The position numbers and the translations under genes are program-made. From Anaerolineales bacterium HSG25 (GTDB taxonomy: Bacteria > Chloroflexota > Anaerolineae > 4572-78 > J111), in contig JAUCGA010000023.1 in NCBI GenBank assembly GCA_030377865.1, forward strand, positions 1-62,335: a stretch of DNA of 62,335 bases, given 5' to 3'. Shown here piece by piece: positions 46,756 to 54,059 of this stretch (position 1 is the stretch's first letter; every line of letters starts with the position of its first letter). Below the pieces are notes generated by a model. That model worked only from the letters and a program-made list of their open reading frames with translations, had not been told where the DNA came from and did not search any database.

Positions 46756-47109
46756 CTACGCTGGCAGTTGCGCTAACTTAGCTGATTGAATAATATTAGC
46801 ATATTGAACCAACTTATCATTTTGTAATCCAGACTTATTTTGGTGGACAAATTTGGTGACAGAATTGGCTACATGTTCAAATAACAATTCCATAGCCAAT
46901 TTTTGTAGATAATAATCCCCATGCTCAGTGACGATGATTTGCCATGCGACAGGAACAATTACAGCTGGATTACGTCTAGACAACTCATTGAGGGCTGATG
47001 TAGCAATGTAAAGCTCATTACCTAGCGCTAATTGGCCTAAAATATCGTCAGATAAGGCACTATAATCAATATCATAATCGTCTAACATCATTATATTTTC
47101 TACATTCAT
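46756..47109 (-). CDS. Small protein of unknown function, probable partner of the upstream gene
   Basis: 117 residues, helical and acidic (LDDYDIDYSALSDDILGQLA, then NELYIATSALNELSRRN and LAMELLFEHVANSV), with a HEAT-like or tetratricopeptide-like texture seen in many immunity proteins. It starts 17 bp after the stop of the 163-residue gene. The pair makes up one cassette between units B and C. A toxin/immunity relation is suggested by cassette context alone. Confidence 0.6.
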   Translation of the reverse strand: MNVENIMMLDDYDIDYSALSDDILGQLALGNELYIATSALNELSRRNPAVIVPVAWQIIVTEHGDYYLQKLAMELLFEHVANSVTKFVHQNKSGLQNDKLVQYANIIQSAKLAQLPA

Positions 47110-47125
47110 AAATTACTCCTAATTT

Positions 47126-47617
47126 TTAGACCTTTGATATAAAAATCACGGTTGCTAAATAATTCCGTCCATCGCTCAAGATTTGCCAATAGCTTTGAAT
47201 GTACAACTTGCCCAATAGAGCATCTATTTCACTTGTATGATAACCATCTGTCGAAACTGATTGACCTATGGTTAACAAATGGTCAATTAGTTGTCTCACA
47301 ACCTCATCGGAATCATTGAGTCCTACATCTTGAACCGCTTTCAAATTCCCTTGTGAACGCCGATAGTTATATTCTAGCCGTTCTAATCGTTCCAAGCGTC
47401 TTGCCTTTTCTTGATTTCTGGAGAATTTACGTTGATTAGCATGTCGTTCTCGACGCAACTGTGCTAGTTCAGCCTGTTTTGGAAATTGGATTCGACCTAA
47501 ACCAAACATCGTAATTTTGGTAATAGAGATAAGGATATTCCCTCGTTTGGCACATTTGATTGTCTTGCCATAGGGTGATGAGACTTCAACTATTTCATAA
47601 GGTGTCGCATTTGTCAT
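47126..47617 (-). CDS. Basic protein of unknown function, possible toxin of a two-gene cassette
   Basis: 163 residues. A beta-rich start (PYEIVEVSSPYGKTIKCAKR, GNILISITKITMFGLGRIQF) is followed by a long highly basic helix (LRRERHANQRKFSRNQEKAR) and a helical C-terminus. No signal peptide or membrane segment is seen. I do not recognise the family. It is transcribed from the cassette promoter of unit C and followed by the acidic 117-residue protein; opposite charge would suit a complex. Confidence 0.6.
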   Translation of the reverse strand: MTNATPYEIVEVSSPYGKTIKCAKRGNILISITKITMFGLGRIQFPKQAELAQLRRERHANQRKFSRNQEKARRLERLERLEYNYRRSQGNLKAVQDVGLNDSDEVVRQLIDHLLTIGQSVSTDGYHTSEIDALLGKLYIQSYWQILSDGRNYLATVIFISKV

Positions 47618-47666
47618 ATATCAACCGTAGTTTTCCAAATTGTAGAAAAACAAAAACCACCCCCTC

Positions 47667-47696
47667 ATTATACCAGAAGCGGTGGCCTTGAGACAA
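47667..47696 (-). promoter_or_regulatory. Recurring cassette promoter (unit C)
   Basis: TTGTCT, 18 bp, TATAAT on the minus strand, reading into the 163-residue gene. Confidence 0.7.
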
Positions 47697-47715
47697 ACAG
47701 TTTTCAATTGAGAAA

Positions 47716-47787
47716 AGCTAACGACCACGCAACCCAACCACCAGAGCTACGCTGGTATTCAATCCACGGGCAATGTTTTGGTTAGCT
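47716..47787 (-). repeat. Cassette boundary unit C (attC-like, 72 bp)
   Basis: AGCTAAC (47716-47722) to GTTAGCT (47781-47787). It is the same as unit B except for a 4-bp shorter centre. The stop codon of the next gene (47782-47784) is part of the boundary box. Confidence 0.6.
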
Positions 47788-48138
47788 GGTTTTGACCATG
47801 ATGTTTGACACTGGATAACCATTTTTAGATTCACTTGATTGATGTTGTAAAAATTCTTCCCATAAATCGAAAAAGCGGTTGAAGGCAGATCGTTCATCTA
47901 AAACGGTGAGTAAAATCATTTGACTCCAAGCTTGTGATGTTTGTTGATCCAACCGTTGTTGCAACCACGGTTGAAATTCTCGAAATTGTTTTTCTTCCAA
48001 CGATGGAGCGATATTTAACTGCCGTCGGGAAAAAGTATAGCCTTGTAAAAACATATATAGACTACTAATGGATGATTGCCCTAAATATAAGCCAGGTTTT
48101 CGTTGAATTTCTCGCAATAAATCATAAAATTCGTTCAT
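47782..48138 (-). CDS. Probable immunity protein of the papain-fold toxin
   Basis: 118 residues from the second of two adjacent ATGs (MNEFYDLLREIQRKPGLYLG). The start FYDLLREIQ.(K/R)P.(L/M)Y.G.SI and FL.GY.F.RR are typical of a small cytoplasmic family found beside polymorphic-toxin domains in cyanobacteria and Chloroflexota. The last residues NIMVKTS and the TAA stop are encoded by the cassette boundary, with the TAA lying inside AGCTAAC. It follows the toxin gene by about 13 bp. Immunity function is inferred from pairing. Confidence 0.7.
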   Translation of the reverse strand: MNEFYDLLREIQRKPGLYLGQSSISSLYMFLQGYTFSRRQLNIAPSLEEKQFREFQPWLQQRLDQQTSQAWSQMILLTVLDERSAFNRFFDLWEEFLQHQSSESKNGYPVSNIMVKTS

Positions 48139-48151
48139 CATTCCCCCACAA

Positions 48152-48493
48152 TTAACAATCATAAATTTCTATATCAAAACCACCGAAACTCTCAAAATCA
48201 TCAAGCCATTCTTGCCTTGTTAAACCAGTGTCAGGTAAATTATCAAATACCTTATTTCTTACTTCTGTTCCGTAATGTATGCCGTTAAGAGTGATAGAGA
48301 CATGTCCACCAACCCGCTTACTGATTATAAAATCAGTGTATCGAGCTTTGACTTTAAGATGTATTGCATTGATATTATGTTGCTTCAACCATATACAAAT
48401 TGCCTTTGCACAGGCTTGACATTCCAGTAATTCGTACGGATTAGCAATTTGAGCTAATGATTGATAGATTTGTTCATCAGGTAAAATTGTCAT
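48152..48493 (-). CDS. Papain-fold toxin domain protein (Tox-PL-2-like)
   Basis: 113 residues. NPYELLECQACAKAICIWLK contains the candidate nucleophilic Cys; GIHYGTEV supplies the His and VFDNLPDTGL a candidate Asp/Asn. This order is that of the papain-fold toxin 2 family found at the C-termini of polymorphic toxins. Here it stands alone with no secretion or delivery domain, so it resembles a detached toxin module or an intracellular toxin-antitoxin type pair. It is driven by the unit D promoter and followed by its probable immunity gene. Confidence 0.75.
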   Translation of the reverse strand: MTILPDEQIYQSLAQIANPYELLECQACAKAICIWLKQHNINAIHLKVKARYTDFIISKRVGGHVSITLNGIHYGTEVRNKVFDNLPDTGLTRQEWLDDFESFGGFDIEIYDC

Positions 48494-48550
48494 GTTGGAC
48501 TTGGTGTGTATCTAGCTTTAACTAAGGTTTTTAACAAAAACCACCCCTTC

Positions 48551-48580
48551 ATTATACCAGAAGCGGTGGCCTTGAGACAA
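48551..48580 (-). promoter_or_regulatory. Recurring cassette promoter (unit D)
   Basis: TTGTCT, 18 bp, TATAAT on the minus strand, reading into the papain-fold toxin gene. Confidence 0.7.
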
Positions 48581-48599
48581 ACAGTTTTCGATTGAGATG

Positions 48600-48685
48600 A
48601 GCGAACGGCCAAAACACCCCCCCCGCAACCCCACCGACCACCAGAGCCACGCTGGTGGTCAATTCAGGACAATGCTTTATTAGCT
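48600..48685 (-). repeat. Cassette boundary unit D (attC-like, decayed boxes)
   Basis: AGCGAAC (48600-48606) and ATTAGCT (48679-48685) each differ by one base from the boxes of units B and C. The hairpin GACCACCAG...CTGGTGGTC is perfect. Confidence 0.55.
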
Positions 48686-48724
48686 GGCTTTTGGCCTAAT
48701 TTCAAACTCGAATTGAAACGCATA

Positions 48725-49138
48725 TCAGATTGAGCCCATTGCATCCATTAAAGCCTGACCCGCACCAAATGAGTTATAGGGGGTTGATAGTTGATACGTT
48801 TTCCCCTTTTCAAACGGGAATATCTTTTTCGTTGTCTCTAGCTCCTCAGCTAAAACACGTAATAATCTAATTTTGTCAGAGACTGGTAATTGACGAACTG
48901 TGTTTATCAGTTCATGGTCTGAATTTGTCTCTAGCAAGCCTGTATCAAATATATCATCTCTTCCAGTTAGCCAATCATCAATTGCCGTCCGCAAAAATCG
49001 CCAGCTACTTTCAATTCTACGACACGGGATTTTACCGTTTTGAGCTAATTGTTCGACAATTTCTGTAGAAAGTTTAAGATAATTTGCCACTTCTTCTAAT
49101 GTAAACACGTTAGGGAACGTTAGAATTTGTTCAGCCAT
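48725..49138 (-). CDS. Helix-turn-helix (excisionase-type) DNA-binding protein
   Basis: 137 residues starting at the ATG at 49138, with GGAGGGG 2-8 bases upstream; an earlier frame start reads through repeat DNA. Residues about 10-55 form a MerR/excisionase-like winged HTH (FTLEEVANYLKLSTEIVEQL, KIPCRRIESSWRFLRTAIDD). The C-terminal half is helical (QLPVSDKIRLLRVLAEELE). It could be an antitoxin-like regulator or an element-associated excisionase. No partner gene follows. The promoter half of the upstream unit has been partly replaced. Confidence 0.7.
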   Translation of the reverse strand: MAEQILTFPNVFTLEEVANYLKLSTEIVEQLAQNGKIPCRRIESSWRFLRTAIDDWLTGRDDIFDTGLLETNSDHELINTVRQLPVSDKIRLLRVLAEELETTKKIFPFEKGKTYQLSTPYNSFGAGQALMDAMGSI

Positions 49139-49160
49139 ATCCCCTCCTTTATATTTCTTT

Positions 49161-49182
49161 AACAAAAACCACCCCTGCACAT
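49161..49182 (-). repeat. Remnant of a cassette unit (unit E)
   Basis: The stretch TAACAAAAACCACCCC and, nearby, GAGAAAAGCTG are the outer parts of the recurring unit; the promoter and hairpin in between are absent. Confidence 0.45.
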
Positions 49183-49265
49183 ATTTCAGTGACATGGCAC
49201 TCGAGAAAAGCTGTAAAACCTCTGCGTTTCTCTGTGCTTCTGCGGTGTAAATCTATAAAACGGGT

Positions 49266-49328
49266 ACGCAACACGCAACACGCAACACGCAACACGCAAC
49301 ACGCAACACGCAACACGCAACACACAAC
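49266..49328. repeat. 7-bp tandem repeat, about nine copies
   Basis: ACGCAAC repeated eight times and a ninth variant ACACAAC, 10 bp past the amidohydrolase stop codon. A likely slippage-prone array. Confidence 0.9.
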
Positions 49329-49337
49329 ACCATTATC

Positions 49338-51095
49338 TTAATTAATAGCAGGTAAATAGGTCCCAGATGATTTTGAATACACCCGCTTTCCTTCAAAAAA
49401 GGTCATCTCGATCCCTACATTGGGAATCTCTTCTGTATTGATCTCAAATAGATTTTCACTTAGCACAACAATGTCCGCTTTTTTGCCTACTTCGATAGAA
49501 CCAACTTCATCGTCAAGAAAATTACCATAAGCACCATTAATCGTTGCCGCTTTTAACATCTGTTCAAGGCTGACACACTCGCTTGCAGGCGGAAGTTGTT
49601 CGCCACCTAAGTTTGATCTTGTGATACCACTGTATATAGCAGACATAACATCCGGTTCTGAAGTCGGGAGGTCGCTGGCAACTGTTACATTTACACCCGC
49701 ATCAAACATACTTTTCTGAGAATATGTATTATTAGCTCGATTCTCTCCCAGATAAGGCAGATACACACTTTCGTAATCCTCATTGACAACCATCCAAGTT
49801 TGACTCATGTGCGCTGAAACCCCGGACTCACCCATCCTCACGACATCTTCTGGTCTTATCATTTGAATATGCGCCATAGAGTGTCTTGAGTCCCTTTTGC
49901 CGTTCGTCTTCTGAATTTGTTCAAGGATGTCCATAGTAGTTTTTGCCGCGCCATCACCGATAACATGAACATGAATTTGTTGCCCCGCCTTGTCTATCAT
50001 GGCAAACGCTTTGACCATATCCTCATCATCCCAATTTTTAATGCCGTAAAAATCAGGTCGGTGTGTGTATGGCTCAAGTAGTAAAGCGGTTTCCTCTTCT
50101 AATATATTATCAGTCAAAAACTTAAAGGAGTGCACTTGGAAATGTGGATGGTTGAATTTTTCCGACAGTTCAATTCCATATTCAATCTCCTCAATATAGT
50201 TTGCATTTGGATCTACAAACCATGAACCTCTGACACGGACGGTTAGCTTTCCCTCTTTAGCCAGTTCATCATAAGCCTGATAAAAATTTGGGTCAAACTC
50301 CGTCCATGCATCGTGCATTGTGGTAATACCTATTCGATTCATCCATTTCTGAACCCAAAGTAGTGATGTCTTATAATCGTCTTTTGATGCTTGCGGGAAA
50401 AGGTCCCAGGCAAGTTGCATGGCAGAATCTTCCTGTAACAAACCTGACGGCTCACCTGTCACGGGGTCTCTTGCTATCACGCCACCTTTTGGATCGGGAG
50501 TATCCTTTGTAATACCAATCATCTCCAGCGCTTTAGAGTTCACCCACATAGAGTGAATATCACTGGATACAATACCGATTGGTCGCGTAGAATCTATTGC
50601 ATCAAGTAACTCTTTTCTTGGGCCTACGGCATCAAAGAGTGTTCGACTAAATCCCGCGCCCATGATCCCTTTTTTATCAGGGTTAGCCTCCGCAAATTCT
50701 TTGATTGCTACGACATATTCTTCAGGGGTACTTAGTTCATGTAACGCAACTTTAAACATACGGTCGTAGGCTGTAGACAGAGGGTGCAGATGGCTTTCTA
50801 CAAAGGAAGGCATCGCAAATTTTCCCTCAAGATCAATAACTTCTGTATTCTCGCCTATATAAGAATCGACATCTTCCATTGAGCCAACATGTACAATTAT
50901 ACCATCTTTAATTGCAACAGCTTCGGCCCAACTATTCTCTTCATCAACTATGTAGAATTGACCATTTACAAGAGCGGTATCAGCGGTATCCACTGCTTTT
51001 TCACTGCTTCCGACTGCATTTGTTCCCATAGCACATCCGGTAATAATAAATATTACAGGTAATAACACCAACCATAACAAACCGTAATTATTCAT
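49338..51095 (-). CDS. Lipoprotein amidohydrolase (amidohydrolase_3 / YtcJ-like family)
   Basis: 585 residues from the ATG at 51095 (GGAG 9 bases upstream; an ATG nine codons earlier lacks one). A lipoprotein signal WLVLLPVIFIITGC (Cys21) precedes a composite beta domain (DLEGKFAMPSFVESHLHP, the metal-site HxH) and a TIM barrel with QIHVHVIGDGA and SRHSMAHIQM. The C-terminus returns to the beta domain (GSIEVGKKADIVVLS). Family members hydrolyse amides or imides of varied substrates; the substrate here is unknown. It lies within the cassette region but is larger and better preserved than the cassettes. Confidence 0.88.
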   Translation of the reverse strand: MNNYGLLWLVLLPVIFIITGCAMGTNAVGSSEKAVDTADTALVNGQFYIVDEENSWAEAVAIKDGIIVHVGSMEDVDSYIGENTEVIDLEGKFAMPSFVESHLHPLSTAYDRMFKVALHELSTPEEYVVAIKEFAEANPDKKGIMGAGFSRTLFDAVGPRKELLDAIDSTRPIGIVSSDIHSMWVNSKALEMIGITKDTPDPKGGVIARDPVTGEPSGLLQEDSAMQLAWDLFPQASKDDYKTSLLWVQKWMNRIGITTMHDAWTEFDPNFYQAYDELAKEGKLTVRVRGSWFVDPNANYIEEIEYGIELSEKFNHPHFQVHSFKFLTDNILEEETALLLEPYTHRPDFYGIKNWDDEDMVKAFAMIDKAGQQIHVHVIGDGAAKTTMDILEQIQKTNGKRDSRHSMAHIQMIRPEDVVRMGESGVSAHMSQTWMVVNEDYESVYLPYLGENRANNTYSQKSMFDAGVNVTVASDLPTSEPDVMSAIYSGITRSNLGGEQLPPASECVSLEQMLKAATINGAYGNFLDDEVGSIEVGKKADIVVLSENLFEINTEEIPNVGIEMTFFEGKRVYSKSSGTYLPAIN

Positions 51096-51156
51096 AGTAT
51101 TTCTCCATCCAACCAAGTTCAAAGATCAGAAAACATGTCGTTAATTTTAGGATTGG

Positions 51157-51375
51157 GAATTAACTTGTACATGTTAAGGAGTTAGCACTTGTGGTGCGGC
51201 TTTATTCGGCACGACACGTGCCTAACTCCTCCTCATGTAAACGCGCAAGTTATTAAAACCCGTTTTTTAGGAATAAATCCTAAAGAAGTTGTGCATGTTG
51301 ACGATGTTCGTAGTGCCCAATTCATTGGGCATGAACCCAATGCATTGGGCACTACAAACTTGGCTGACTTCTAAC
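51157..51375. repeat. Two adjoining palindromic repeats upstream of the amidohydrolase
   Basis: 51157-51286 has TTAACTTGTACATG and complementary CGCGCAAGTTATTAA near its ends, with core GGAGTTAGCACTTGTGGTGC / GCACGACACGTGCCTAACTCC. Next, 51310-51355 is GTAGTGCCCAATTCATTGGG with its complement, a relative of 57863-57908. No gene is seen in 51096-51413. Confidence 0.55.
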
Positions 51376-51413
51376 GGAGCGCCGAAATGTACAAGTTATT
51401 TATTTAGCGTTCA

Positions 51414-51720
51414 TTATTTTTCAAAAAATAGTTCATACAGAGCTGAAGTTTCTTCTTTTTCAAGCAAAAAAGTATCATCTTCTGGATAGTACTTAGCTTT
51501 TTCGGGATGTTCTCCAGCAAACTTTTTTACTGATTCCATCGAATCCCATCGGGTAACCAACAAGAAATGCACCACGTCCCCTTCAACTCGTCGTAGGAAA
51601 TAGAGCTTCTTTAAACCGTCTATGGAGCCATAATCAGGAGCCTGCTCGCTCTTTCATAAATTCGGCATACTCATCGGCTTCAGATATGCTTGTTCTTCCA
51701 TGCCAAAGTCTGATAATCAT
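51414..51720 (-). pseudogene. Frameshifted antibiotic-biosynthesis-monooxygenase-like small protein
   Basis: The ATG at 51720 starts MIIRLWHGRTSISEADEYAE, then one extra G near 51642-51646 ends the frame at a TGA. Skipping it gives APDYGSIDGLKKLYFLRRVE and continues to HFLLVTRWDSMESVKKFAGE, PEKAKYYPEDDTFLL and the stop at 51414. The rebuilt protein has about 102 residues and matches the dimeric ABM/ferredoxin-like family. A single-base sequencing error cannot be excluded. Confidence 0.75.
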
Positions 51721-51782
51721 TCTTAACCTCCCTTCTCGTTTTTTTACTATCATTATATGCTACTTTTTGTGCTTGATGATAT

Positions 51783-52093
51783 TCAAATGCGGCCATATCC
51801 TAACCATGATGGTAAATTAGTTTCACACCAATGTCGATAATCTGCCATTCGTTCAAACGAGCGATAAGAAGCATCATCTGTAAAAATTCAGTAAAGTCGC
51901 CCTAGAAACCCGATTTCTCAAAGAAATCGGGTTTCTGACACTCTTTCTGGCGAGTTCACTGCATATTTACCATCATCTAATACCGGCTTATATGTTCGTA
52001 TGAAAGAATACCGAATCCTTTTGTTCCAGAAGGAAATTCTAAAAGAATATCTAACATCATCTTTGAAAGCCTACCTTTAGATAATAGAGCCAT
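51783..52093 (-). pseudogene. Small gene broken by a GTAAA-family element and a frameshift
   Basis: From the ATG at 52093 (AAGGAG 8 bases upstream) the frame reads MALLSKGRLSKMMLDILLEF to SYEHISRY and stops at the insertion. With the element and one 8-bp repeat removed, the other frame reads YKPVLDDASYRSFERMADYR, then HWCETNLPSWLGYGRI and stops at 51783. The two halves are in different frames, so a further indel occurred near 52000. The rebuilt protein would have about 70 residues; function unknown. Confidence 0.65.
51879..51970. mobile_element. GTAAA-family MITE-like element, second copy, 8-bp duplication
   Basis: 92 bp from GTAAAAATTCAG to CTGCATATTTAC, flanked by CATCATCT on both sides (51871-51878, 51971-51978). 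The core hairpin is the same as in the copy at 12890-12980. Confidence 0.9.
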
Positions 52094-52121
52094 AGATTAA
52101 TCTCCTTATTCACTGGTCACT

Positions 52122-52198
52122 GGTTGACCCCACTCACGAAACCCCGCCGACCACCAGAGCCACGCTGGTGTTCAATCCAGTGCAATGTTTGGTTGGCT
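52122..52198 (-). repeat. Cassette boundary unit F (variant, no promoter)
   Basis: It keeps GACCACCAG...CTGGTGTTC and a GTTGGCT box (52192-52198) plus the conserved TTTGACCATGATGTTTG beyond it. The other box and the promoter half are replaced by an unrelated leader for the broken gene at 52093. Confidence 0.5.
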
Positions 52199-52237
52199 GG
52201 ATTTGACCATGATGTTTGGTTGCAAAAATATTTTGTC

Positions 52238-52540
52238 TTATACCGTTACCAAATCAGGTTCTAATTCTGGTTGCACACTCACAAAACCAGAGTTTAACGC
52301 CTTATCCCAAGGGATGCTTTCCTCATATAACATATCAGGACAAAAATCCTGCCCATTTTCCCATTGGACACTACCTAAAGATGGCTTTACAGAATTGAAA
52401 TAACGCAACTCTTTTAACTCTTTGAATATACCCTTATCTAGATAGGGTTTTACATCAAAAACCTTTATTTCTTCATTTGTAAAGATTAACGTAATTGTAT
52501 AGTTAGAGTTAGGTTTAACCTTTTTTATTCTTGGGTTCAT
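52238..52540 (-). CDS. DUF2442 family protein
   Basis: 100 residues: KKVKPNSNYTITLIFTNEEI, KVFDVKPYLDKGIFKELKEL, FNSVKPSLGSVQWENGQD and DMLYEES, the classic DUF2442 order (V.P...Y.L...F..GE, DL.PYL..G.F..L.D). It follows the DUF4160 gene by 11 bp. This two-gene arrangement is very common in bacteria and is suspected to be a toxin-antitoxin-like unit, without proof. Confidence 0.85.
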   Translation of the reverse strand: MNPRIKKVKPNSNYTITLIFTNEEIKVFDVKPYLDKGIFKELKELRYFNSVKPSLGSVQWENGQDFCPDMLYEESIPWDKALNSGFVSVQPELEPDLVTV

Positions 52541-52551
52541 AGTAATATCTC

Positions 52552-52821
52552 CTATCGTAACGGATCAATATTGAAAACCTGTTCACCATTAATCGCCAGT
52601 TCCCAATCAGCCATCAACTCATCTTGATGAATCTCAATCCATGCTTGAAGTAATTTCCGCTTACTTTTTTTCATCTTACCTTCCAACAATTCTCCGTCAG
52701 GAATGGTGAAAACAGCCTCTTCTCCTTGGCAACGGATATGGATATGCGGCAAATGATGCCTTCGGTTGTCGAAATAGTACATCGAAACGATGATGCCGTA
52801 AAACATTGAAATAACTGCCAT
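52552..52821 (-). CDS. DUF4160 family protein
   Basis: 89 residues: MAVISMFYGIIVSMYYFDNR, HHLPHIHIRC, GEEAVFTIPDGELLEG, then LLQAWIEIHQDELMADWELA. The HxPHIH motif and the W..LH..EL...W tail define the family. GGAGG is 7 bases before the ATG, and the cassette promoter of unit G (52865-52894) lies 44 bp upstream. Partner of the DUF2442 gene. Confidence 0.88.
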   Translation of the reverse strand: MAVISMFYGIIVSMYYFDNRRHHLPHIHIRCQGEEAVFTIPDGELLEGKMKKSKRKLLQAWIEIHQDELMADWELAINGEQVFNIDPLR

Positions 52822-52864
52822 GTTTTACCTCCTTCCTTGCAACTGTAACAAAAACCACCCCCTC

Positions 52865-52894
52865 ATTATACCAGAAGCGGTGGCCTTGAAACAA
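52865..52894 (-). promoter_or_regulatory. Recurring cassette promoter (unit G), boundary core deleted
   Basis: TTGTTT, 18 bp, TATAAT on the minus strand. The unit lacks the hairpin, but the outer conserved stretch ATGATGTTTGCTTGCACAGC and CCTGCCGACCATGCCCATTT (to 52985) matches unit A. Confidence 0.65.
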
Positions 52895-53083
52895 ACGATA
52901 TAAAGCTAGCGAGTTGAGCCATGATGTTTGCTTGCACAGCCGACTCCGCCCACAGACTCTCAACCTGCCGACCATGCCCATTTTGCCCTTTCTTTTAGAC
53001 AAAGTTATTTGGCCTTATATTCATCGGAAAACTACAACTCTCTTATCATCACAACTGTAACTCCCCCATGCCGATCTAACCTA

Positions 53084-53503
53084 TCAATGAAGTTTCTTAA
53101 TCGTTAAATACTTATATACTCTCATTCGGCCAAAATCACGTCTTTTCTCAGTCTTGGTCGTTTTTTTTGGGTCGAAGATGTATTTATCATCCTTTTCATT
53201 AATATAAAGAACCCAATGCCAAGTATCTCGACGTTCGCTATAATTAATTGCTAGAACACATAATGCTGGTAATTTCTCCCAACTTATAAACTTAGAAGCT
53301 CTCCTTGCTGTCTTGACACCATATTTTTTTAGCAATTGTTTTAAGTCCTTGAAGTCTGTATAAAGAGTTTTTTTACCGTTGAATTCAAGGGTCTTAAGTG
53401 CTTCTTGCTTTATTTCTTCATACTCTCTCCCCGTTAACATCGATATACAAGCTATTCCGCAGCCTGTTGGATCCCTTTGAATAATTCGCTTAAGTTTTTT
53501 CAT
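53084..53503 (-). CDS. Peptidase C39-like small protein
   Basis: 139 residues. RDPTGCGIACISMLTG holds the candidate catalytic Cys with the family's preceding Gln/Arg-Asp region, TWHWVLYINEKD the His, and YIFDPKK the Asp. That order is the C39 papain-like fold, as in bacteriocin-processing domains, but here as a free cytosolic protein with no transporter. It may be a protease, a toxin or an inactive relative. It is one of the single-gene cassettes, between units G and H. Confidence 0.7.
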   Translation of the reverse strand: MKKLKRIIQRDPTGCGIACISMLTGREYEEIKQEALKTLEFNGKKTLYTDFKDLKQLLKKYGVKTARRASKFISWEKLPALCVLAINYSERRDTWHWVLYINEKDDKYIFDPKKTTKTEKRRDFGRMRVYKYLTIKKLH

Positions 53504-53531
53504 AATTTTTTCCGATGAACTTGAAGATCAG

Positions 53532-53790
53532 AGCTAACCATGCAGTAACAAAACGCCTTACCAAGATTAAGCTAACAATTCACGGATTGACCCCGCTCCC
53601 GAAACCCCGCCGACCACCTGAGCCACGCTGGTGGTCAACGACAACAAAACACCCCAATCGAGAAAAAGAGATCATGCCCCTACAACCCGCCATTTTGACA
53701 CCTGGGCCATACACCGCTTGACAACGGGAAACCCACCAACTTGAGCAACCATTATCGTAAAGAAAAAGCTCTCAATCAGGTGAAGCTAAC
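53532..53790 (-). repeat. Cassette boundary unit H (several AGCTAAC boxes)
   Basis: AGCTAAC occurs at 53532-53538, 53570-53576 and 53784-53790. The hairpin GACCACC(T)G...CTGGTGGTC is at 53612-53636. The conserved promoter is absent. The gap 53504-53799 contains no gene. Confidence 0.5.
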
Positions 53791-53799
53791 GCTCTTTTC

Positions 53800-54057
53800 T
53801 CATTGAGGTAAAATTTCTTGTAACTCTTGTTCAGTAAAATGTTCCCGAAGAATTTCAACAATATCCTCATACGCTTTCTCATTTTGTTGTGCAAGTGTTC
53901 GCATCATTACTTTAACCATATCAATATTTTGCTGGGCCGAATACTTTGTAATTTCTTGATGTATGGAGTGGATTGCCCCATACTTACTAAATAAAATATT
54001 ACTGGCCACTGTAGCTCCTAAAATTTTACTCACTTCGATTAAATTTATTCCATACAT
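53800..54057 (-). CDS. Small helical protein, third gene of the TerB operon
   Basis: 85 residues, helical (NLIEVSKILGATVASNILFS, then EKAYEDIVEILREHFTEQEL). No motif is recognised. Its ATG is 2 bp after the stop of the gene upstream, so the three genes form one operon (TerB-like, 117 aa, 85 aa). Confidence 0.6.
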   Translation of the reverse strand: MYGINLIEVSKILGATVASNILFSKYGAIHSIHQEITKYSAQQNIDMVKVMMRTLAQQNEKAYEDIVEILREHFTEQELQEILPQ

Positions 54058-54059
54058 TA

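Noticed and set aside
49266..49328. 7-bp tandem array as iterons or a phase-variation switch
   Set aside because: It lies after a stop codon, outside any promoter or coding start, with no replication gene nearby; it is best seen as a simple repeat.
51414..51720. Programmed frameshift in the ABM-like gene
   Set aside because: No slippery heptamer or pseudoknot is apparent at the site, and the neighbour is also broken, so decay or a sequencing error is more likely.
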